Shown: in pieces, positions 55,966 to 64,000 of the stretch
Layout of the letters: every line of letters starts with the position of its first letter
How positions within the stretch are numbered: the stretch's first letter is position 1
Origin: Metellina segmentata
Lineage: Eukaryota; Arthropoda; Arachnida; Araneae; Tetragnathidae
Assembly: GCA_947359465.1 (NCBI GenBank)
Contig: OX375881.1
Span: forward strand, 116,370,738-116,434,737
Direction: 5' to 3'
DNA: 64,000 bases
The notes under the pieces: model-generated
The model's input: only the letters and a program-made list of their open reading frames with translations
Databases searched by the model: none
What the model was told of the DNA's origin: nothing
Made by a program: the position numbers and the translations under genes

Positions 55966-56403
55966 ATGGAGCGATATGGTTATATCATTCTGAACGCATG
56001 CGATAAAAAGGTTAAAAGTGCAAATAAAGTATTATTTGATGATATCGTACATTGTGTAAAAAGTGGGATACTTCAAAAGATCGACAAAGATGAACTGCTC
56101 GTGTATTTTCAAATCTTAGAAAATTCAGAAACGACCAAATTAATGCACAGAGATCCAATTAATTGTAGGTATGGATACATGTACTTGTATCAACCCTGTG
56201 ATTCGGAGCAATATATGATTCTTGAAACTGCATCAGATATTTTGTTTTCTAACTTACTGGATTGCATTATCAGTGCGAAAGCTTATGGTTTGGAAGTTCC
56301 TTGTATATCCAATCTGAAAGTAAAAATTGGATATTACAAAATTTTTGACAGTGACGAACTCATGAAAGAGCTTCACTTCCCCCACTGTATGGAGAGAACT
56401 TAA
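55966..56403 (+). CDS. Virus-like small protein A (unknown family, internal repeats)
   Basis: A 145-codon intact frame beginning MERYGYIILNACDKKV. I do not recognise the family. It contains two related halves: VLFDDIVHCVKS...LLVYFQILENSETTKLMH (about residues 24-62) and ILFSNLLDCIIS...VKIGYYKIFDSDELMKEL (about 92-136). Each has an [VI]LF..[IL]..C[VI] helix-like motif followed by a Y[FY].I[LF] strand and an acidic helix. It is paralogous to the next gene. No signal peptide or transmembrane segment. It follows the protease by 57 bp in a capsid-gene cluster, so a virion or host-interaction role is possible but unproven. Confidence 0.6.
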   Translation: MERYGYIILNACDKKVKSANKVLFDDIVHCVKSGILQKIDKDELLVYFQILENSETTKLMHRDPINCRYGYMYLYQPCDSEQYMILETASDILFSNLLDCIISAKAYGLEVPCISNLKVKIGYYKIFDSDELMKELHFPHCMERT

Positions 56404-56504
56404 TACAGGCTCGTAAAATGGAGAGAATCGTGTCAGTACACGTTTCTAACTTTACGAACTATAAGTACGTACTCTAGTAGGAAATTCATCATTTGAATTC
56501 CAAC

Positions 56505-56924
56505 ATGGAACGGTATGTATATATCGTTCTAAGCTCAGAGAAAACATATGATTATATTCACCACGAATTGTACAATAGTGTGTTCGATTGTGTCCAAAGT
56601 GTATTGGCATCTCTAGGACTAAATCAAAACAAGAAAAATGTACGCTATTTTAAAATACTCACTAATGAAGACATAGTGAATTTGGTCCATGAGGATGACA
56701 AAGAACATAGATTTGGAGTGTGTCATTTACATCGCATGTCTCCAAATAAAAAACTCTCCCTGTATGGAAGTGGACTCATTTTGTACTCAAATATTCTACA
56801 ATGTATTGAAGCCACGAGTGATTGTATTTGCCAGATAGAAATGAACTTTCCAAACTGTATCCTCAAGTTTGGTTACTTTCAAATTTTAAATGAGGATGAA
56901 TTTGTTAACTTGTTAAAAATGTAA
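56505..56924 (+). CDS. Virus-like small protein B (paralog of A)
   Basis: The frame is open from an ATG at 56493, but the second ATG (56505, MERYVYIVLSSEK) aligns with the start of protein A, so I prefer it: 139 residues. Same two-repeat plan: ELYNSVFDCVQS...VRYFKILTNEDIVNLVH and ILYSNILQCIEA...LKFGYFQILNEDEFVNLL. Overall similarity to A is modest but collinear, with both repeats conserved, indicating an old tandem gene duplication. AATAAA lies at 57001. Function unknown. Confidence 0.6.
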   Translation: MERYVYIVLSSEKTYDYIHHELYNSVFDCVQSVLASLGLNQNKKNVRYFKILTNEDIVNLVHEDDKEHRFGVCHLHRMSPNKKLSLYGSGLILYSNILQCIEATSDCICQIEMNFPNCILKFGYFQILNEDEFVNLLKM

Positions 56925-58540
56925 AACAAAAAGCCTGCGAGCTTTTCGATTTTTGAAACTGTAAGGTAAAAAAATGTACTCATCACTGGTTTTTGTTTGA
57001 AATAAAGAATGTTTTCAAAATTGTGTTTTGTCTAAATGTTTCAGTAGATTTTTCTCATTGTCTTCCTAGGTCTTATGCATAATAGTCTTGTTAAGATCAC
57101 GTTTTTGTAATATCCTCGAAGAAATTATCGATGGGAATTATCTATTACTTTTAAAACTCTCTCTGAATTAATAACAAACTAAATGTCCTTCGCTCCTTCT
57201 GGAACGGTTGCGGTTCGGCAGATTTCCCCTGTGCGTCATACATGGCCTTATTGCATTAAATTGCTAGTTTTAAAACAGATACTAGTTCATAACACTTTGC
57301 TTCTTAAACACTTCTAGAACACTTACATGTAATATGTGATTGATAGAAACTCTTTAGAATGCTTATGTTTCTTAGTTTGAGGAATATCTTATCCTAGACC
57401 TTTAAGGGTTTTAAATGTCTTTCACAGTTAATTTTACATTCCTGTTTAAGAATACTTATGTTTTTTACTTTTTATGAAAATGTTTCACTTGCTTTTGTAA
57501 TATGTTATATGTTTTTATAAACTTTAAATGTGGTTTTTGCTATTAATTTTCTATACGTAAGACTTCTAATTTGTTTTTCTTATAACTTATTTTAATTATG
57601 ATATCTTAAGGTGACAAAATTTTCTAAACTGTTTTACTCATTCAGAATTATTGTTTATGTGTTTCCTTTTATTTTCATTTTTAGAATCTTAAAAAATATC
57701 AGAACTCAATACTCCTCAAATTAATCCGAGGATGTCTTTATCCAGTTAGTTAATTATGGCTTAAACAATTTTATATTAAAATGTAGAATATTTAAAAGAC
57801 TCATAAAATTTAGTTTCATAATTTATTATATCCGATACTACCCGGATGTTTAAAAGATGAAACTAAAGGCATTCCTATAGAAGAATTTTGTGCTCTTCGA
57901 CCTAAAATGTATGCATACATTAATATGAAAATATGCATGAAATAATAGGAAAAGAACTGCTAAAGGAACAAAAAAAAATCTGTCGTAGAAAATAACCTAG
58001 GACATGAATTATACTTGTAGGTTTTAAAAGAAAACAAACAATTAAAACATAAACAATGTAGTATTATATCCAAAAAACACACACTGTCTACTATGTTACA
58101 AAAAAAGACAAGTCTGTCAAGTTTTTATGGTAAAATGTATTCGATAAACGAAGAACTTTTTTAGCTTTTAATCACTATGCTATAAAATGATATGTATGTC
58201 CATAGAGCATTTTGTATGATAAATATTCGAAATTTTTTTTACTTTCATTTGTGTACTTATATTTTAAAATGCTTAAATAAAGAATTGTAAGCGGAAATAT
58301 GTATGTTTCTTTTGTTCTTTCATTAATATGTAAAATAATATGTACAACTTTTATATCAATACAAACCAAAACATCGAACTCTGAAAATATCTTAGAGTCA
58401 TTCATAGTGTAACTTCTTTTCGCAAAATAAGAACTCTGGAGTATTTTTACAAATTGTAGTATCACAATGATGTTCATGCTGACACCTATAGAGAAATTAT
58501 AAAAGCTAAAAATTAAGATAAAATTAGGATTTATGCAGAC
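56925..58540. other. No gene seen
   Basis: AT-rich. A small hairpin (AAAAGC..GCTTTT, 56933-56950) and AATAAA at 57001 follow the last virus-like gene. No polymerase, integrase, ATPase or inverted terminal repeat is visible. A minus-strand frame at 58175-58477 has no recognisable content. Confidence 0.55.
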
Positions 58541-58542
58541 TT

Positions 58543-58610
58543 GAACTTGAGACTGTAAAAGATACTCATGCTCGAGTGTTTGTTCATCTAAACCACTCGA
58601 CCATGAATAT
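58543..58610 (-). repeat. tRNA-like sequence (pseudo-tRNA or SINE head)
   Basis: The complement reads ATGGTCGAGTGGTTTAGATG (box A-like) and, about 40 bp on, CAAGTTCAAGTCT (box B-like). The acceptor and anticodon arms do not pair well enough for a real tRNA. Confidence 0.45.
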
Positions 58611-58723
58611 CTACCAATGGGTGGTGTATAAATCTAATGATCAAACGAAATTCCTCTCACAACAGTCCTTCAATTCCTAGTACATTTAACACTCAATAAA
58701 CGGAGAAACATACTTTTTTGTGT

Positions 58724-58850
58724 CAGCACTTTTTCTATCCACACGATATTTAGTCTAGGTGTAAACACTTTTTCTATCGACATGATGTTTAGTCTAGGTG
58801 TCAACAACATTTTTAGCGACAGACCATTTAGTCCAGGTGTCAACAACATA
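58724..58850. repeat. 39-bp tandem repeat, three copies
   Basis: Copies start at 58724, 58763 and 58802 with the common core TTTAGTC[TC]AGGTGT.AACA. The third is diverged. Confidence 0.75.
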
Positions 58851-59077
58851 TACTACTTACAATTATTATTCACCTTTGCTCTAAGGGATGGTTTACGCTC
58901 TTTCGACTCGCAAACAGGGGAGGGCTATTAACACAGTATTAATAATTTTTCTCATCTAATACTCGCATGTTGTCGCATACACACTTTCACATGAGTCAAA
59001 CAATAACACACTTTACGTGTGAGCCAAACAATAATACCACCAACATGTCAAACGGTTTAGACACTAACATGTCAAGC

Positions 59078-59440
59078 GAGTGAGCCAGAACTTAATAGTG
59101 TATGCGAGTGAGCTAGTTGTTAGCAGGGTATACAAGTGAGCCAGTTATTAGCAGGGGTATAAAAGTGAACCAGTTATTAGCAGGGTATACAAGTGAGTCA
59201 GTTATTAGCAGGGTTTGCAAGTGAGCCAGTTGTTAGCAGGGTTTACAAGTGAGTCAGTTCTTAGCAGGGTATAGAAGTGAGCCAGTTATTAGCAGAGTTT
59301 GCAAGTGAGCCAGTTGTTAGCAGGGTTTGCAAGTGAGCCAGTTATTAGCAGAGTTTGCAAGTGAGCCAGTTGTTAGCAGGGTTTGCAAGTGAGCCATTTG
59401 TTAGCAGGGTTTGCAAGTGAGCCAGTTGTTAGCAGTGTAA
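59078..59440. repeat. 28-bp minisatellite, 13 copies
   Basis: Consensus AAGTGAGCCAGTTGTTAGCA then GGGTTTGC; units start at 59078, 59106, 59134, 59163 and then every 28 bp to 59415. One unit is 29 bp. No spacers between units, so not a CRISPR array. Confidence 0.9.
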
Positions 59441-59754
59441 TACTACTTGCGTCATCTTGTTGCTCAGCTGGGTGTGGCAGCGTAATAAAGCTTCGTCTGG
59501 AAAAACAAAAACAATTTTGCCCCTCGTCCTCTGTCTGCCTACGAGAGGGAAAGTGAAACTGGATAATGGATGCGTATTATTCTGTTTCTTTCTTCGTTCT
59601 TCTTTTGCAAGGATAGAATTGTTCATGTGAGTAGTTTTAAGTTTGTTTTACAGAATTCTTTATTGATATTTTGTTGATGTGGAACCTTGTCAAAGTAATT
59701 TGGAATAATGTGAAAGTGTTAACAAAGTTGTTATATCTGTAGACTCGGTGAAAA

Positions 59755-61815
59755 ATGTTTTGGAGATTGTTTATTAATATTGTAACCATGTTACTTAAGG
59801 ATATTGACGTAATTAATAAAACCGTGAAGGAACAAAAATCCTCTACAGTTAAATTACTGGATAAATTAATCTTTCAAAATGGGAACAGTACATTAGCGGA
59901 AATTACTAATCAGATTGTTTCGTTTCTATCTAATTTCGAATTTCTTAAGAATTCGTTAATTACAGATGACGAAATTAATGACGAGGCAGAACGGTCTGTA
60001 GTTCTATCTGGATCCACAAACAAAGTTAGTAATAACGAAAGTGGTACTCAGACTGAAACGGATAGTGTACAACTGTTAAGTAATAACGAAAGTGGTACTC
60101 AAACTGATACGGATAGTATACAACTGTTAAGTAATAACGAAAGTGGTACTCAAACCGAAACGGATAGGGTACAAATGACAAGTAATATAATTAATAAAGA
60201 TGGTTCTTTAGAGCAGGACAAACACACTGAGAAGCAAGATAATTCTAAAAATGAAAAGGTTAATTCAAAATCAAAAAGTGGGTTGATTGATAAAGGGAAC
60301 TTAACACAAAACGAACATGAAACCAAAAGCTGTGAAAACGATAGGGAGATTGGTTCCAAACTAGAAAATGTTGATCTACAATCGAGATTCGACGTAGGAG
60401 AAACGAAAATACTTGTAAATTTCTCTGACATTGAAGCAGTCACGCCACTCTTTAAAGGGGAAAGACATGAAAATATATCACACTGGATTGAAACGTTTGA
60501 GACTCATGCGGAATTATTTGGCCTATCTCCGTTTCACAGATTTTTGTTCGCCAAACGTTGCCTCAGAGGAAAAGCAATACTGCTCATTCGCAGTGAAACT
60601 TCAATCAACTCGTATGACAAATTAAAAGAATTATTGATTGAAGAGTTTCAAATAAATTATAATTCTGCGGAAATACATGAAATCCTTCAAAAACGTACAA
60701 TGAAATGTAATGAATCAGTACAAGAATATTTTTTACACATAAAACAAATTTCTGCTCAAGGTAACATTGACGAAGGTGCTATAATGACATATATTATCAA
60801 GGGAATAAATGACACAGCGCAAAATAAATCAATTTTGTATGGTTGTCAAAATTTAGTAGAATTTAAAAATAAATTGAGAATTTACGAACAAATTAGTAAA
60901 GACATAAATAAATCTAAAGCTCCATTTAATCGGGTACCCTATGCAAATAGTAAGATGGATAAACCGAAACCTGAAATCCGTTGCTATAGTTGCAATCAAA
61001 TAGGCCACAAATCTTTCGAGTGTTGTAAAGACAAAAATGTAAAACTTAAACCAAAGTTTTATGGTAACACAAAATCAACAAAGACTCCAATGACGCATGC
61101 AGTACAAGATTTGCCCCCCGACCCATGTAAATTTTGCGAGCAAATAGGGATTATGAACTCGTTTCATTCGGGATTCTCTTGTATCAACAGACCATCTACG
61201 TCTGAAACAGCGCCTAAGCCTCAAACCGAAAAAAGACAGTTAATCGTTTCTGGATATATAGTAAACAAAACGTATGTACCTAATAAGAAAAATATAAAAT
61301 ATGAAAGCTCTAGTAAAAGTTTAAATAAAAAGTTAATGTTAAATATAGATACGGGGTCAACAGTGAATATAATTCCAAGTGGAATTGTTTATAAACTAAA
61401 CGTTCCTATCAGAAGAAATAAAGTAGTAAACGTGAGACAAACAAAAGGACTAATACAGCTTGACAAAACTTGCAATCTCAACCTCAAAGTTGGTAACATA
61501 GTTAAATCGGCTGAGTTTTTCGTGCTTGACACCGATTTACCGTATGCCCTCTTAGGTTTAAAGAGTTGTATTGATTTTCGTTTGGTAATTAATTGTGCGA
61601 ACCAAGTTGTTGTGCAGTATGGGAGAAAACTGATCACTTTCTCTGGTTCTGAATGCAGCGATTTGTCTTTGCATATCATACCTGAAAATCCTGTTGAGCA
61701 AAGTGTTAGTAACGTTAAAGAGAAAAATGAAGTAACTAATAAAAGTGTTAGTAACGTTAAAGATAAAAAGGAAGTAACTAATAAAAGTGTTAGTGACCTT
61801 AAAAATGAAAAATGA
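59755..61815 (+). CDS. Ty3/gypsy Gag-protease polyprotein
   Basis: A 686-codon frame. An N-terminal helical region is followed by three 17-residue repeats (SNNESGTQTETDSVQLL type, residues about 92-142) and a charged linker. The retrotransposon gag domain (TPLFKGERHENISHWIETFE... to about residue 395) comes next, then a CCHC zinc knuckle C-Y-S-C-NQIG-H-KSFE-C (410-423), and a pepsin-like protease with active-site DTGS at 532-535 and a LLGLKS block. The C-terminus runs into 42-bp repeats and stops at TGA 61813-61815. Gag packages RNA; the protease matures the polyprotein. An in-frame second ATG is at 59788. Protease fused to Gag, with pol in another frame, is an uncommon but known layout. Confidence 0.9.
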   Translation: MFWRLFINIVTMLLKDIDVINKTVKEQKSSTVKLLDKLIFQNGNSTLAEITNQIVSFLSNFEFLKNSLITDDEINDEAERSVVLSGSTNKVSNNESGTQTETDSVQLLSNNESGTQTDTDSIQLLSNNESGTQTETDRVQMTSNIINKDGSLEQDKHTEKQDNSKNEKVNSKSKSGLIDKGNLTQNEHETKSCENDREIGSKLENVDLQSRFDVGETKILVNFSDIEAVTPLFKGERHENISHWIETFETHAELFGLSPFHRFLFAKRCLRGKAILLIRSETSINSYDKLKELLIEEFQINYNSAEIHEILQKRTMKCNESVQEYFLHIKQISAQGNIDEGAIMTYIIKGINDTAQNKSILYGCQNLVEFKNKLRIYEQISKDINKSKAPFNRVPYANSKMDKPKPEIRCYSCNQIGHKSFECCKDKNVKLKPKFYGNTKSTKTPMTHAVQDLPPDPCKFCEQIGIMNSFHSGFSCINRPSTSETAPKPQTEKRQLIVSGYIVNKTYVPNKKNIKYESSSKSLNKKLMLNIDTGSTVNIIPSGIVYKLNVPIRRNKVVNVRQTKGLIQLDKTCNLNLKVGNIVKSAEFFVLDTDLPYALLGLKSCIDFRLVINCANQVVVQYGRKLITFSGSECSDLSLHIIPENPVEQSVSNVKEKNEVTNKSVSNVKDKKEVTNKSVSDLKNEK

Positions 61816-61860
61816 AGTAAAGAAAAAGAATAAAAATAAAAGTGTTAGTGACTTTAAAGA
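61702..61860 (+). repeat. 42-bp coding tandem repeat at the Gag-Pol junction
   Basis: AGTGTTAGT starts at 61702, 61744, 61786 and 61841; the first three spacings are 42 bp (14 codons), the last 55 bp. The extra 13 bp produces the +1 frame change between protease and Pol. Confidence 0.85.
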
Positions 61861-64000
61861 AAAAACTGAAGTAAAGACAAAGAATAAAAATGTTTCTGAG
61901 ACGGATTCTGATAATGGGTGCACACATTGTCAGATTGAAGTCGAAGAAAAAACGAAAGTAAAGGAAACTGTAGGAAATTCCGAAATAATGGAAATTTTAG
62001 AAGAGTATGAGGACATATTTGCGAAAAATAAATATGATGTCGGGACAGTGAAAATAGAGCCCCAAAGAGTGAGATTAACATCAGATTTGCCAGTGTCGTT
62101 ACGCGCATATAAAACTTCGCCAAAACAACAAGATGAAATCGATAGTCAAATTAAAGAATTATTAACAGCTAATATCATAAAAGAGAGTTCATCTCCATAT
62201 TCTGCGCCGGTAACACTCGTATACAAAAAGGATGAAAACAAAAAGAATAGGTTATGTATTGATTTCAGGAAGTTAAATCAAGTGACTAGGTCGGATGCTG
62301 AACCATTACCCCTGGTCGAGACATTAATTGATAAATTAGCACAAAGTACGTATTTTTCAAATTGGACATGGCCTCGGGATATTGGCATATCCCCCCCTAT
62401 CCACAAAGATGATACAGAAAAACTAGCCTTTGCAACACATAATGGTCTGTATGAATGGCTACGTTTACCTTTCGGCTGGCGCAATGCACCCAGCATTTTT
62501 CAGAGAACTATTCGTCGAATCCTAACAAAATATAAAATAAAATTTGCTGCAAATTATTTTGATGACATTTTAATTTTTTCTGATAGCTATTCGAATCATA
62601 TCGACCACATTAAACAAATTTTTGATATTTGCAGGCAGGAAAAATTAAAATCTTCAAAATGTTCCTTTTTACAAAAGCAAATTCAATTTTTAGGATATGA
62701 AATTTCAAATGGGATTGTCTCTCCAGATAATAGCAACATTGAGGTTATTAGAAATTTAAAACCCCCAACTAATGTGAAATCTTTACAAAGATTTCTGGAT
62801 TCAATTAATGTTTACCACAAATTTATAGATAAATATGCAACAATTAGACACCCACTGAATAAATTGTTAAAAAAAGATGCATCTTGGCAATGGACTGATA
62901 AATGCCAAGAGGCTTTTGAAATGTTGAAAAGAACTTTAATTTGTAAGCCTGTGTTGAAAATTTTTAATCCAAAACATGAATGTCATATTTTTGTTGACGC
63001 CAGTCAAACTGGTGTAGGAGCGGTTTTAAAGCAAGCAGATGTTTCTGGTGTCTTATACCCTGTAGCATTTCACTCCCGCTCATTAAAGGATTATGAAAGA
63101 AATTATGGTATAACTGAGCTGGAATGTCTCGCTATCGTGGATTCTTTAAATAAATTTCATCATTATCTTTTCGGACAAAAATTTACCATACATACGGACC
63201 ATGCGGCGTTAGTTTGGCTTAAAAATGTAAAAAACTTAAAAGGAAGATTGTTCCGATGGTCCTTACAATTAAGTATGTATGAATACGATATCAAGTATAC
63301 AAAGGGCACCACAAACATTGAAGCAGATATGCTCTCTAGAGATATACCAGATGAAAATGTGCAAAATGAAAATGTAAACAATATTGAAAATCAGGTATCG
63401 CATCTCTTGCAGTTAAGTGAAATTAGAGAGGCTCAAAACAATGACAATTTAACTGGAAAGTTTGTCGAAATTAATAATGTTTTATGCCTTTGCAAAAAAG
63501 GATTTACCAAAATTGTAGTCCCTTTTTCTTTAAGGCTTAAGCTACTCAAAATTGCACATGAGAAATTTGGCCATCCTGGTATTCAAAAAACAATTAATTT
63601 GCTCACCCCTGTTTACTATTGGCAAAATATAACTTCTGATATAAATAATTTCAATAAACATTGTCATACATGCCAAGTAAATAAGAAGCCCAGGCAAAAA
63701 AGATTTGGCCTTTTACAATCAATGCCTCCTGTTGACAAATCATTTGACTTGATTGCAATTGACAGTGTAGGTGGTCTCAACCACTACAATTCAACTAAAA
63801 AATACCTGACGTTAATTGTTGACCATCATACTAGGTTTATATGGGCTTTTGCTTCAAAATCCATTACAACAGAGACGTACACTAACTTTTTAAACCAAAT
63901 TTTTCAAACTCAAGTACCTAAAAGTATTCTAAGTGATAGAAATGCAGCTTTCACATTTTCTCATTTTAAAAAGTTTCTCAAGCATTATAAAGTGAAACAA
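61816..64000 (+). pseudogene. Ty3/gypsy Pol (RT, RNase H, integrase), runs off the window
   Basis: In the +1 frame relative to Gag-protease: reverse transcriptase with LLTANIIKESSSPYSAPVTL, LCIDFRKLNQVT, LPFGWRNAPSIFQR and the catalytic YFDDILIFS (62555). RNase H follows with IFVDASQTGVGAVL, and TDHAALVWL. Integrase has the HHCC zinc domain (H-x3-H...CHTCQVNK, about 63560-63680), first Asp in LIAIDSVGG and second in ILSDRNAAF. The window ends before the third acidic residue. Motif A of RT (the LD-x-SGYW block) is readable only in a neighbouring frame at about 62347-62395, flanked by compensating indels, so this copy is probably inactive. YFDD replaces the usual YVDD/YIDD. Confidence 0.88.

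Larger units (their letters stand above)
58690..59754 (+). other. Putative LTR/leader of the Ty3 element
   Basis: Lies immediately upstream of the gag frame and contains two tandem repeats and a polyadenylation-like GTAATAAAGC at 59481. LTR ends and a primer-binding site could not be fixed, and the 3' LTR is outside the window, so this is positional inference. Confidence 0.4.

Noticed and set aside
58175..58477. 100-codon minus-strand frame
   Set aside because: AT-rich low-complexity sequence, no family resemblance or gene context.
59078..59440. CRISPR-like array of 28-bp repeats
   Set aside because: Units are directly abutting without spacers, in an animal genome, next to a retrotransposon.

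Overview
This is an AT-rich, intron-bearing animal genome window with a very high load of degraded transposable elements. The Ty3, BEL, Jockey/CR1, Tc1, Helitron and TTAA-flanked elements, and the protein flavour of the one host gene, suggest an arthropod. My guess is a chelicerate, probably a spider, but the sequence does not prove this.

Positions 1-7.3 kb carry the 3' part of one host gene on the + strand: nine exons of an IQSEC/BRAG (Drosophila schizo) type ARF guanine-nucleotide exchange factor. They cover the SEC7 domain, the PH domain and the start of the C-terminal tail, and splice phases agree at every junction. Upstream exons lie outside the window and I do not find the last coding exon.

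Positions 7.3-53.2 kb are repeats. They include a 285-bp satellite (8.6-9.5 kb), tRNA-headed SINEs, several Tc1/mariner corpses and a mosaic repeat (here R1) recurring at least seven times. There are two sharply bounded Helitrons (22188-22955 and 38939-40498), a BEL/Pao remnant (28.5-30.4 kb) and a nest in which a TTAA-flanked transposon sits in a Jockey LINE inside a larger inverted-repeat element (31.2-35.0 kb). Blocks at 10.9-14.4, 17.1-20.5 and 20.9-23.4 kb are paralogous to other blocks here and act as empty-site references that delimit later insertions.

Positions 38670-53257 form a large, young inverted repeat: arms 38670-43979 and 49112-53257 around a 5.1-kb spacer with a CR1-like LINE and a Tc1 element. 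The left arm has since gained a Helitron and lost about 0.4 kb.

Positions 53257-56924 hold an intronless, compact, virus-like gene cluster on the + strand: a 5'-truncated gene, a small basic gene with one internal stop, an intact 425-residue capsid-like protein of the F54H12.2-like family, an adenovirus-protease-like cysteine protease, and two paralogous small genes I do not recognise. The outer end of the inverted repeat cuts the first gene. I read the cluster as a fragment of a Polinton/adintovirus-like element and the most interesting part of the window. No polymerase, integrase or packaging ATPase is present.

Positions 58.7-64 kb hold the 5' two-thirds of a Ty3/gypsy retrotransposon on the + strand. 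It has minisatellite-bearing leader sequence, a gag-protease frame, then reverse transcriptase, RNase H and integrase in a shifted frame, and runs off the window.
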